A stretch of DNA of 17,936 nucleotides from JBBQRS01 sp038214535 (lineage in GTDB: Bacteria; Chloroflexota; Anaerolineae; CG2-30-64-16), in NCBI GenBank assembly GCA_038214535.1, contig JBBQRS010000098.1, forward strand, positions 1 through 17,936, in the 5' to 3' direction. The notes under the pieces are model-generated. The model worked only from the letters and a program-made list of their open reading frames with translations. It did no database searches and was not told the DNA's origin. Positions 6,523-13,290 of this stretch are shown here, piece by piece. How positions within the stretch are numbered: the first letter of the stretch is position 1; each line of letters begins with the position of its first letter. The translations under genes and the position numbers were made by a program.

Positions 6523-8157
6523 TTAGTACATGTCAGGGCTGGGGCCCGGAGCGGCCTTTTCCCTCTCAGGAATGTCGGTGATCAGCGCTTCGGTGGTCAG
6601 GATCATGGCGGCGATGGAAGCCGCATTCTCGAGCCCGCCGCGGGTGACCTTCGCCGGGTCAATGATCTGCTTCGCGACCATGTCGCCATAGTCTTCGCTC
6701 ATCACGTCGAAGCCGACGTTCTTGTTGTCTTGCGCCTTCTGCTCGCGCTTGACGTTCTCGACGACCACAGCGCCGTCATAACCGGCATTCTCGGCTAACT
6801 GGCGCATCGGTTCGGGCAACGCCATGCGGAGGATCTTGACGCCGGTGAGGACGTCGCCTTCCAACCCGGCCTCGACTGCTTCCAGCGAACCCGTCGCGTT
6901 CAGCAGGGCGACGCCGCCGCCGGGCACAATGCCTTCCTCGACTGCCGCGCGGGTGGCGCTCAGGGCGTCTTCCACGCGGTGCTTCTTTTCCTTCAGCTCG
7001 ACCTCGGTGCCTGCGCCCACGCGGATGATCGCAACGCCGCCGGCCAGACGGGCCAGACGTTCCTGCAATTTTTCCTTGTCGTAATCGCTGGTCGAGTTCT
7101 CGATCTCGGCGCGAATCTGCTCGATGCGGCCCTTGATGTCGCCGGCATCGCCCTTGCCGCTGATGATCGTGGTCTCATCCTTGGTGGAAACGACCTTGTC
7201 GGCCTGGCCGAGGTCGCTGATCATCGCGGTTTCGAGCTTGCGGCCCAATTCCTCGGTGATGACGGTGCCGCCGGTCAGTGCGGAGATGTCCTGCAACATG
7301 GCCTTGCGGCGGTCGCCGAAGCCAGGGGCCTTGACGGCCAGCACGTTGAACATGCCGCGCAGTTTGTTCAGCACCAGGGTAGCCAATGCCTCGCCGTCCA
7401 CGTCCTCAGCAACAATCACCAGCTCACGGCGGCCCAACTGGACCAGCTTCTCCAGGAGCGGGATGATGTCCTGGGCGGCGGAAATCTTCTTGTCGGTGAT
7501 CAGGATGTACGGGTTGTCCAGCGCCGCTTCCATCACCTCGGGGTTGGTGACGAAGTAAGGGCTGATGTAGCCACGATCGAACTGCATACCCTCGACGTAC
7601 TCGGTCTCGAACTGGAGGCCCTTGGCCTCTTCCACGGTGATGACGCCATCTTTACCGACCTTGTCCATGACCTCGGCGATCAGGTTGCCAATTTCGGGGT
7701 CCTGGGCAGAGATAGCGGCTACAGCGGCGATCTCTTCCTTGGTGGTGATGTTGATGGCCTGGGACTTGATGTTCTCGGAGAGCGCAGCCACGCCCTTCTC
7801 AATACCACGCTTCAGCATCATGGGGTTGGCGCCTGCGGCCACGTTCTTCAGACCCTCGGTGACGATGGCCTGGGCCAGGACGGTCGCGGTGGTGGTGCCG
7901 TCGCCGGCGATGTCATTGGTCTTGGTGGCCGCTTCCTTCAGAAGCTGTGCGCCCATGTTCTGGAACGGGTTCTGAAGCTCGATTTCCTTCGCCACGGTCA
8001 CGCCGTCATGGGTGATGGTGGGGGCGCCCCATTTTTTGTCCAGCGCGACGTTGCGGCCCTTCGGCCCCAGGGTGGCCTTGACGGCCTCGGCCAAAATATC
8101 CACGCCGGCCTTGAGCTCGCGGCGGGCTTCTTCAGTAAAGACTAACTGCTTAGCCAT
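6523..8157 (-). CDS. groL: Chaperonin GroEL (Hsp60)
   Basis: Subunit of the double-ring ATP-dependent folding chamber that works with GroES in the cytosol. The 544 residues span the full family length. Nucleotide-site motifs are LGPKGRNV (30-37), DGVTVAK (51-57) and GDGTTT (85-90, catalytic Asp86); GIVPGGGVALL lies in the returning equatorial part. The C-terminus ends in EKAAPGPSPDMY and lacks the Gly-Gly-Met repeat tail common in group I chaperonins. A GAGGAG lies ten bases before the ATG. It is the second gene of a groES-groEL pair, separated by 122 bases containing a palindromic repeat, and should be controlled by the CIRCE operator upstream of groES. Confidence 0.99.
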   Translation of the reverse strand: MAKQLVFTEEARRELKAGVDILAEAVKATLGPKGRNVALDKKWGAPTITHDGVTVAKEIELQNPFQNMGAQLLKEAATKTNDIAGDGTTTATVLAQAIVTEGLKNVAAGANPMMLKRGIEKGVAALSENIKSQAINITTKEEIAAVAAISAQDPEIGNLIAEVMDKVGKDGVITVEEAKGLQFETEYVEGMQFDRGYISPYFVTNPEVMEAALDNPYILITDKKISAAQDIIPLLEKLVQLGRRELVIVAEDVDGEALATLVLNKLRGMFNVLAVKAPGFGDRRKAMLQDISALTGGTVITEELGRKLETAMISDLGQADKVVSTKDETTIISGKGDAGDIKGRIEQIRAEIENSTSDYDKEKLQERLARLAGGVAIIRVGAGTEVELKEKKHRVEDALSATRAAVEEGIVPGGGVALLNATGSLEAVEAGLEGDVLTGVKILRMALPEPMRQLAENAGYDGAVVVENVKREQKAQDNKNVGFDVMSEDYGDMVAKQIIDPAKVTRGGLENAASIAAMILTTEALITDIPEREKAAPGPSPDMY

Positions 8158-8208
8158 GTGTTATTTACTCCTCGTGTAGATTGCAGGTATTGCACTTAAC
8201 GAAATTCC

Positions 8209-8260
8209 GTGGTTCAGGGCCTTGTGCCCGTCGGCGACGCCCACAAGGGGCTTAAACTAC
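8209..8260. repeat. Dispersed palindromic repeat, family 2, copy A
   Basis: A 52-base imperfect palindrome in the groES-groEL gap. In RNA it folds as a 7-bp stem CCTTGTG/CACAAGG (8220-8226 with 8242-8248), a CC/CC internal loop, and CGTC/GACG around GGC. Its reverse complement aligns along its whole length with 12382-12434; the arm shared with that copy includes GGGCACAAGGCCC with no mismatch. Lying between groES and groEL, it could alter the ratio of the two products by RNA processing or attenuation. Confidence 0.75.
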
Positions 8261-8279
8261 GACGGCTTCGAATCAATGC

Positions 8280-8570
8280 TTAGACTTCGACGATCGCCAG
8301 GATGTCGGACTCGCGGAGAATCAGCACCTTCTTGCTATTTTGCTTGATTTCGGTGCCGGAGTACTTGGCATAGAGCACACGATCGCCGACTTTAACTTCC
8401 ATGGCGACGCGTTTGCCGTTTTCGTCGGTGCGGCCGGGGCCGGCGGCGACGACAGTGCCCTGCTGGGGCTTCTCTTTCGCGGTCTCGGGCAGAATGATGC
8501 CACCGGCGGTGACGTCTTCCTGCTCGATCGGTTCGACGACGATGCGATCAGCAAGCGGCTTGAGGTTCAT
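8280..8570 (-). CDS. groES: Co-chaperonin GroES (Hsp10)
   Basis: Seven-fold lid of the GroEL chamber. The start ATG at 8570 gives a 96-residue protein of normal family length, beginning MNLKPLADRIVVEP. A perfect AGGAGG sits nine bases upstream, which rejects the longer in-frame reading from 8624. Family features include the mobile loop region EQEDVTAGGIILPETAKEKPQ (from about residue 17), the GTVVAAGPG strand, and VKVGDRVLYAKYSGTEI before the C-terminal ILRESDILAIVEV. It is the first gene of the groES-groEL transcript, about 80 bases downstream of a CIRCE operator and a near-consensus promoter. Confidence 0.98.
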   Translation of the reverse strand: MNLKPLADRIVVEPIEQEDVTAGGIILPETAKEKPQQGTVVAAGPGRTDENGKRVAMEVKVGDRVLYAKYSGTEIKQNSKKVLILRESDILAIVEV

Positions 8571-8649
8571 GTACGAAAGCCTCCTATGAAATGATGGGTT
8601 TTTTCCTGCACAGCATGAATGCATGACAGGAATGTTTCACCAGGTTATT

Positions 8650-8676
8650 TTAGCACTCTCAACGTGCGAGTGCTAA
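8650..8676 (-). promoter_or_regulatory. CIRCE operator (HrcA binding site)
   Basis: Exact consensus inverted repeat TTAGCACTC-N9-GAGTGCTAA (8650-8658 and 8668-8676). CIRCE is the established operator of the heat-shock repressor HrcA and is typical upstream of groES-groEL. Here it begins within about a base of the expected transcription start, so bound HrcA would block initiation. hrcA itself is not in the window. Confidence 0.98.
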
Positions 8677-8683
8677 CAAAGGG

Positions 8684-8712
8684 ATTGTACACGGTCTGTC
8701 TCAAGCCGTCAA
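8684..8712 (-). promoter_or_regulatory. groES-groEL vegetative promoter
   Basis: On the minus strand TTGACG (8712-8707) and TACAAT (8689-8684) are 17 bases apart, 5/6 matches to each sigma-70/sigma-A box. The predicted start near 8677 adjoins the CIRCE operator, the classical arrangement for HrcA control. Confidence 0.9.
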
Positions 8713-8755
8713 ATCGGGGAGGGGTGTTTTTCACGGGGCAACCGACAGCAGGGAG

Positions 8756-8764
8756 AGTATACCA
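8756..8764 (-). promoter_or_regulatory. Possible second, extended -10 promoter upstream of groES
   Basis: The minus strand reads TGG-TATACT at 8764-8756, a good extended -10 element, with no clear -35 box. It lies about 60 bases behind the main promoter. It could give extra groES-groEL transcription, though still through the CIRCE site. The rest of 8713-8827 shows no clear terminator for the loader gene. Confidence 0.35.
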
Positions 8765-8827
8765 CGAAAGACCGCGAACGCCAGTTTTCGACCTAAGATT
8801 CCAAACGGACCCGGAGTCGCGGCTTTG

Positions 8828-10258
8828 CTATTTCGCGCCGCGCGGGCGACGCGCGGGCGGGCGAGCATCGGTCGGCTTCACGGCGCGGCGGGCCTCATCG
8901 CCGCGATAGCTGAACGCGTCGATTTGGAACACCCTACAACGTGTCGTGTCCATGATGCGGCTGATCAGGCGGGCGTCCGTGTCCTCGAGCGAGTTCATCG
9001 TAATCACGGTGGGCAAACGAGTGACATAGCGATGATTCAGAAGTTGGAAGAGCTTTTCTTTCGCCCACGGCGTGGCGCTCTCCGTGCCCAGATCATCCAG
9101 CACCAGCAGCGACGCGCTCTTGACCTGTTCGAACAGCCGGTCGAGGGTGGTGGGGCTGTTGGGGCTGAAGGTGGCCCGCAAGTGATCCAGCAATTCGGGC
9201 GCGACGACGAACAGCGGGATACCGCGCCCCGCGGTGACCTGATAATTGGCGATTGCCGCCGCGAGGTGGGTCTTGCCGCAGCCGTAGTCGCCGGTGAAAA
9301 CCAGCCATCCGGTCGGCGACTCGGCGTAGCCATGCGCGATGGCAAAGGCGCGTTGCAGGTTCTCGCGTTCAGGCGCGGGCAACCCGGCGCGCAGGTTGAA
9401 CGTGTCGAAGGTTTGGTCGCCGTAAAAGCGCAACGTGCTCAGACCCGCACTCCCACGGTCTACCCCGGCCCCGGACTGGCGAAAATCGGGAGCCAGCAAC
9501 TCATAGACCTGACTGAGCTCCGGGTCGGCCAGCCGCGAAGTCACCCGCGGGTCCAACTCCTCGATGCGCTGGTTCGATGTGACCACGGTGGGCAGGCGGT
9601 TGTTATACCGATGGTTGATGATCTGGAACAGTTTCTCTTGCGCCCACGGCGTGCTGTGGTGCGCGCCGAGATCGTCGAGCACGAGCAGCGGCACATCACG
9701 GATCGCCTCCATCCGCGCATCGAGCCCGGTTTCACTGGTCGGCGCGTAGGCCGAGCGCAGATAATCCAGCAGGTCGGGGACGATGACAAAGAGGACGCGC
9801 TGCCCCAGCGCCAGCGCCTGGTTAGCGATGGCCGCCGCAAGGTGGGTCTTGCCGCTGCCGTAGCCGCCAAGCATCACCAGCCATCCGCGGGGTTCGTTGG
9901 CGAATTGACGGCAGAGGTCATACGCGTCGTGCAGGTTGAAACGGATCACCTCGGAAACGCCCAGACCGTCGGCGATGAAGGTGTCGAACGTCATCCGTTC
10001 GAGCGCGCCCAGGTTCGAGAGCTTGCGGAGTTCGCGCAACCGTTTTTCGGCCAGCCGCGCTTCGGTGCAGCGACACGGCACGGGGCGGTTATAGTTGGGG
10101 TCGCTCGGCGGGCCGTCGAGCAGCACCCAGCCGATACCCCGGCAGATGGGGCACGGGTCGGCCGCGCGTTCCGATGCCCGGCGACCAGCATCATGCGGGG
10201 CATTGGAATCGGGGCCAGGCAGACCCAACGAACCCAGAATATCGTCAACGCGTTTCAT
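8828..10258 (-). CDS. Tandem DnaI/DnaC-type AAA+ helicase loader with zinc finger
   Basis: Probable loader of the replicative helicase DnaB. The 476-residue chain contains: an N-terminal zinc finger, Cys36-x2-Cys39 and Cys62-x-Cys64, as in DnaI-type loaders; a first ATPase module with Walker A GGYGSGKTH (131-139), Walker B LLVLDDLG (191-198), sensor-1 TSNQ (227-230) and arginine finger Arg242; a linker of about 60 residues; and a second module with GDYGCGKTH (323-331), LLVLDDLG (384-391), TMN (420-422) and Arg434. By hand the cores (125-229 and 317-422) share about 60 of 105 positions, so the gene arose by internal duplication. Ordinary DnaC/DnaI/IstB proteins have 240-310 residues and one module. 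The ATG shares one base with the stop of the DnaD-domain gene, and dnaB is two genes upstream. The tail (about 455-476) is basic and proline-rich. The loading role is inferred; an IstB-like transposition role is unlikely without a transposase. Confidence 0.9.
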   Translation of the reverse strand: MKRVDDILGSLGLPGPDSNAPHDAGRRASERAADPCPICRGIGWVLLDGPPSDPNYNRPVPCRCTEARLAEKRLRELRKLSNLGALERMTFDTFIADGLGVSEVIRFNLHDAYDLCRQFANEPRGWLVMLGGYGSGKTHLAAAIANQALALGQRVLFVIVPDLLDYLRSAYAPTSETGLDARMEAIRDVPLLVLDDLGAHHSTPWAQEKLFQIINHRYNNRLPTVVTSNQRIEELDPRVTSRLADPELSQVYELLAPDFRQSGAGVDRGSAGLSTLRFYGDQTFDTFNLRAGLPAPERENLQRAFAIAHGYAESPTGWLVFTGDYGCGKTHLAAAIANYQVTAGRGIPLFVVAPELLDHLRATFSPNSPTTLDRLFEQVKSASLLVLDDLGTESATPWAKEKLFQLLNHRYVTRLPTVITMNSLEDTDARLISRIMDTTRCRVFQIDAFSYRGDEARRAVKPTDARPPARRPRGAK

Positions 10259-11001
10259 CAGTGTTCTATGATGTCCTCAAGGTCTTCCAGCACACGCCGG
10301 CGCCGGCTCGCTTCCTCCGTCTCGGCAGGCGCCTGCTTCGAGACGAGATCACGCCGGCCGTCTACGCGCCACCGTTCCAGGATCGCCAGCACGTATTTCC
10401 AATTTCGCTTGTTCATCACTGCCGCCTCACGAAAAGCGTCGGCGATCCAATCGGCGGGGAAACGGCGCTCGGCCTCGCGCAACTCATCGGCAATCATGGG
10501 CGTCAGCATCCCGATGTTCTGCTCGTAGAGCACGAAGATCACGGGCCGCTCGATTTGCAGTTGCACGTCTTCGGCCACATCAGCCAGCAGGTCGAGATCG
10601 CCCGCGCGCAGTCGTTCCAGCACCTCGCGCCCGTTGGCGCTGTTGACCATGTACCATTCTTCGGTCTCGCCGCCCGCGCGCTCGACCCGGGTATGTAGCA
10701 GCGCGCCGCGCGCCACGGCGCGTTCCAGCGCATCGTTCAGCGCGTCCGCACCCATGCGGTTGGCGGTGGCAAGCCCCGCCAGCAGGTCGGCGTCCTGCTC
10801 CAGTTCGCTCAATCGGGCGTAGCGCAACAGGCCACGCTTCTTGCCGATCAGCCAGAATAGATGCAGGGTAACTTTCAGTTCCGCCAGGTCATCCACCAAC
10901 GGCAGCAGTTCGCTGAAGAACGCATTGGGTACCGCCGTGGTGGGCTGCTTACCCGCCGCAAAACCGGCGAAACCGGCCATTTGCCTGTCTTTATCGCTCA
11001 T
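10258..11001 (-). CDS. DnaD-domain replication initiation (primosome) protein
   Basis: Likely primosome component that bridges initiator, DNA and helicase loader, as DnaD does in Firmicutes. The 247-residue product has an N-terminal region with winged-helix character (about 25-110) and a C-terminal DnaD domain (about 155-215). The signature pieces are YEQNIGMLTP (159-168) and NKRNWKYVLAILERW (197-211), matching the YxxxIG and NxRNWxYxxxILxxW pattern. The last 25 residues are charged (RRRRVLEDLEDIIE). ATG 11001 has GGAG eight bases upstream; a GTG at 11010 would overlap the dnaB stop and add three residues. It starts 5 bases after dnaB ends and its stop overlaps the loader start, so it is the middle gene of a coupled operon. 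Confidence 0.88.
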   Translation of the reverse strand: MSDKDRQMAGFAGFAAGKQPTTAVPNAFFSELLPLVDDLAELKVTLHLFWLIGKKRGLLRYARLSELEQDADLLAGLATANRMGADALNDALERAVARGALLHTRVERAGGETEEWYMVNSANGREVLERLRAGDLDLLADVAEDVQLQIERPVIFVLYEQNIGMLTPMIADELREAERRFPADWIADAFREAAVMNKRNWKYVLAILERWRVDGRRDLVSKQAPAETEEASRRRRVLEDLEDIIEH

Positions 11002-11006
11002 AACGC

Positions 11007-12344
11007 TCACTCCAGCGGACGACGGAAGCGTTCCAGGTCATCGAATTTGGTGAGTTCCTTGTGGAAGTAGAGGTGCGCCGTGTCGGTTGGGCCGTTGCGG
11101 TGCTTCGCCACGATAATTTCAGCGATATCTTTGCGCTCTTCGCTCTCGTCTCGCTCATCGCGATAGATGAACATCACAACGTCCGCATCCTGCTCAATGG
11201 ACCCACTCTCACGCAGATCGGACAAGATCGGGCGGCGATCACTGCGCGACTCGACGGCGCGTGAGAGCTGCGACAGCGCGAGCAACGGCGCTTCCACCTC
11301 ACGCGCCAGGCTTTTCAATGAGCGGGTGATGTAGCTGATTTCCTGGACGCGATTCTCCGTACGCGAGTCGCCGCGCATCAATTGCAAATAGTCCACGACG
11401 ATCATATCGAGGCCATACTCAGCCTGAAGGCGGCGCGTCTTGGTGCGCAACTCCATCACCGAGACGGCGGGGGTATCGTCAATGAAGAGCATGGATTCCG
11501 ACAGGACGGCGGCAGCCTCGATCAGCATCGGCCAATCCTGATCGGGGATGTCGCCCACGCGCAAACGTTGCTGGTTGATGCCGGTTTCAGAGGAAAGCAG
11601 GCGCTGCACCAGTTGTTCGGCGCTCATTTCCAGGCTGAAGAAAGCCACTTTCTGACCGAAGCGCTTGGCCGCGTTCAGCGCGAAGTTCAGCGCGAGACTC
11701 GTCTTGCCGACGCCAGGCCGCGCGGCCAACACCACGAGATCGGACTTCTGAAAGCCACCCAGAATGCGATCCACTTCGCTGAACCCGGAAGGGACGCCCA
11801 GCACCTCACCCTTATGCCGGTGCAGATAGTCAATGCGGTCAATCACCGACCCCATGATCTTGTTGATGGGGGTCAGGTCGCGCTGGACGCGGCGCTCCGA
11901 AACGCCGAAGACCAGTTGCTCCGCGCGATCCACAATATCGTCTACGTCTTCGGCGTCTTCCTGTGCGATGGACGCGATCTGGCTGGCGGCCCCGATGAGG
12001 CGGCGCAGGGTCGCGTTGCGCTCGACAATGCGGGCGTAGTGTTCAACGTAGACGGCGCTGGGGACGTTGTTGATGAGCGAGGTGATGTAAGTCGCCCCGC
12101 CCACCTGCTGCAAGCGGTCCTGGCGCTCCAGATCATCCACGACGGTGAGGAAGTCCGCAGGCTCGCGCTTCTCGTGCAGATCGAGAACCGACTGGTAAAT
12201 CCAGCCGTTGCGCTCGCGGTAGAAATCATCGGCGCGCAGAAAGGACGACACCTTGATGACGGCGTCGGGGTCAATCAGCAGCGAGCCGAGAACGGCTTCT
12301 TCCGCCTCCGGGTTGGCCGGGATGGTCTTGTCGGGCCTATCCAT
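11007..12344 (-). CDS. dnaB: Replicative DNA helicase DnaB
   Basis: Hexameric 5'-3' helicase that unwinds DNA at the replication fork. The 445-residue product has the N-terminal domain (about 1-110, starting with the typical NPEAEEAVLGSLL), a linker helix, and a RecA-like domain with Walker A ARPGVGKTS (208-216), Walker B MIVVDYLQLM (314-323), LSQLSRAVE (358-366), DLRESGSIEQDAD (376-388) and the arginine-finger segment KHRNGPT (414-420). No intein is present. The start has only a weak ribosome site, but the N-terminus fits the family. It is the first gene of the dnaB-dnaD-loader operon; its leader contains palindromic repeat copy B. Confidence 0.98.
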   Translation of the reverse strand: MDRPDKTIPANPEAEEAVLGSLLIDPDAVIKVSSFLRADDFYRERNGWIYQSVLDLHEKREPADFLTVVDDLERQDRLQQVGGATYITSLINNVPSAVYVEHYARIVERNATLRRLIGAASQIASIAQEDAEDVDDIVDRAEQLVFGVSERRVQRDLTPINKIMGSVIDRIDYLHRHKGEVLGVPSGFSEVDRILGGFQKSDLVVLAARPGVGKTSLALNFALNAAKRFGQKVAFFSLEMSAEQLVQRLLSSETGINQQRLRVGDIPDQDWPMLIEAAAVLSESMLFIDDTPAVSVMELRTKTRRLQAEYGLDMIVVDYLQLMRGDSRTENRVQEISYITRSLKSLAREVEAPLLALSQLSRAVESRSDRRPILSDLRESGSIEQDADVVMFIYRDERDESEERKDIAEIIVAKHRNGPTDTAHLYFHKELTKFDDLERFRRPLE

Positions 12345-12381
12345 GGATGATCTCGGTGAGTGGTCGTCAATCCGAATGCCT

Positions 12382-12434
12382 GTAGTGTAGCCTCTTGTGG
12401 GCGTTCAAGCAACGGGCACAAGGCCCTAAACTAC
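12382..12434. repeat. Dispersed palindromic repeat, family 2, copy B
   Basis: A 53-base imperfect inverted repeat (arms about 12382-12403 and 12413-12434, 16 of 22 pairs complementary) in the leader of dnaB. It aligns with the reverse complement of 8209-8260: the right arms agree at 20 of 22 positions, and the left arms agree with one indel. It begins about 38 bases upstream of the dnaB start. Confidence 0.75.
12384..12412 (-). promoter_or_regulatory. Candidate dnaB promoter embedded in repeat copy B
   Basis: On the minus strand TTGCTT (12412-12407) and TACACT (12389-12384) are separated by 17 bases. The predicted start, near 12377, would give a leader of about 33 bases before the dnaB ATG. 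The match is moderate (3/6 and 4/6), and both boxes fall inside the dispersed repeat. Confidence 0.33.
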
Positions 12435-12470
12435 AAGGCGTTCAGGGATATGTCCAGGGTTTAGATGCAA

Positions 12471-12499
12471 ACCCGGCGCGCCTTGAGGGGCTGCCGGGT
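12471..12499 (-). terminator. Possible hairpin terminator after the DUF151 gene
   Basis: ACCCGGC (12471-12477) pairs with GCCGGGT (12493-12499), a 7-bp GC-rich stem with a 15-base loop, 40 bases past the stop of the minus-strand DUF151 gene. Only three T follow on that strand, so termination would be weak. The hairpin could instead be part of the dnaB leader. Confidence 0.3.
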
Positions 12500-12512
12500 A
12501 GTTTACGAACGC

Positions 12513-12518
12513 ATTATA
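12513..12518 (-). promoter_or_regulatory. Perfect TATAAT -10 box upstream of the dnaB operon
   Basis: The minus strand reads TATAAT at 12518-12513, 20 bases beyond the DUF151 stop. No good -35 box is found 16-18 bases upstream, where the sequence runs into the end of that gene. If active it would give a leader of about 160 bases for dnaB, containing repeat copy B. Confidence 0.4.
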
Positions 12519-12538
12519 ACGTCAATCAACAGGAGAGG

Positions 12539-13051
12539 TTATTCGAGACCACTGAGGTCCAGCCCCTCCAGGAAATCCCGGAACGCTTCGGGCGTATCTT
12601 CGGCGTTGCGTTCTTCCGAGGGGGCCGCGGGCATACCCGTCTCAAGGTCCTGCTCGGGGATGATGGCGGCCTGCTCCATGACGCTATCCGCCACGTAGAC
12701 CGGCACTTTAGAACGCACGGCCAATGCCAGCGCGTCGCTGGGACGGGAGTCAATCTGCATTTCTTTGCCGTCCACCGTCAGGGTGATCTGCGCGTAGAAG
12801 GTATCATTCCGCAGGTCGGTGATGGTGACCTGTTCGACCTCGCCGCCCAGCTTGCTGATGAGGGACTTGAGCAAATCATGTGTGAGCGGACGGGCCACTT
12901 CCACCCCTTGCAGCTCGATCGTGATGGCATCGGCCTCGAAAGGCCCGATCCAGATCGGCAGGTAGCGCGTCGCTTCCATCTCTTTCAGCACCACAATGCG
13001 ATGCTGCGACATGAGACTGACCCGCACGCTATCAATCGTTACTTCGACCAT
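12539..13051 (-). CDS. Bifunctional nuclease family protein (DUF151)
   Basis: Member of the DUF151/BFN family, for which DNase and RNase activity has been described in some members; the role in bacteria is not settled. Of its 170 residues, the first 125 are the family domain. Hallmarks are LPIWIGPFEADAI (31-43), RPLTHDLL (54-61) and DSRPSDALALAVR (101-113). The remaining 40 residues are an acidic, low-complexity tail (EERNAEDTPEAFRDFLEGL), common in this family. The start at 13051 has GGAGG seven bases upstream; longer in-frame readings from 13273 would run through the promoter and are rejected. It is expressed from its own extended -10 promoter, divergent from the transketolase-family gene. 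Confidence 0.92.
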   Translation of the reverse strand: MVEVTIDSVRVSLMSQHRIVVLKEMEATRYLPIWIGPFEADAITIELQGVEVARPLTHDLLKSLISKLGGEVEQVTITDLRNDTFYAQITLTVDGKEMQIDSRPSDALALAVRSKVPVYVADSVMEQAAIIPEQDLETGMPAAPSEERNAEDTPEAFRDFLEGLDLSGLE

Positions 13052-13123
13052 AACTTTGCCTCCGGCCCATTGTGACCGGCGTCTCCCATGCGAGCGAACG
13101 CACCGCAACGCCGACATGCCGCT

Positions 13124-13150
13124 ATTATACCACAGTCTCACCGAAGGCAA
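13124..13150 (-). promoter_or_regulatory. Extended -10 promoter of the DUF151 gene
   Basis: On the minus strand a perfect TATAAT (13129-13124) is preceded directly by TGG, giving an extended -10 element. A TTGCCT (13150-13145) lies 15 bases upstream, a short spacing. The predicted start is about 65 bases before the gene. Confidence 0.75.
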
Positions 13151-13182
13151 GGAGCGCAGGTTCCAAAACAACGCACAAATCC

Positions 13183-13211
13183 TTGATTCCTGCCCCTTAA
13201 GCATGTAAAAT
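13183..13211 (+). promoter_or_regulatory. Promoter of the transketolase-family gene
   Basis: TTGATT (13183-13188) and TAAAAT (13206-13211) are spaced by 17 bases, matching consensus at 4/6 and 5/6. The predicted start, near 13218, lies about 73 bases before the gene. It is back to back with the DUF151 promoter; the two -35 regions are about 32 bases apart. Confidence 0.75.
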
Positions 13212-13290
13212 GGTGCGTACTCTCGGGCGCATTCGGGCATGACCTGCTGGGGCGCGCCCGATCTGCAACCCACCCAACGAGGAGTGTCTC

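Noticed and set aside
6979..8145. 388-codon plus-strand open frame opposite groEL
   Set aside because: It lies wholly antisense to an unambiguous GroEL. The repeated Leu/Gly/Asp/His-rich translation reflects the complementary codons.
8828..10258. Reading the loader as IstB of an IS21-type insertion sequence
   Set aside because: No IstA transposase or terminal repeats are present. The zinc finger, the doubled ATPase and the coupling to dnaB and a DnaD-domain gene fit replication better.
8825..10528. 567-codon plus-strand open frame opposite the loader and DnaD-domain genes
   Set aside because: Its translation is low in recognisable motifs, and it lies opposite two well-supported genes. It is an antisense by-product of GC-rich codon use.
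11382..12350. 322-codon plus-strand open frame opposite dnaB
   Set aside because: It is the complement of the DnaB coding sequence and has no motif or ribosome site of its own.
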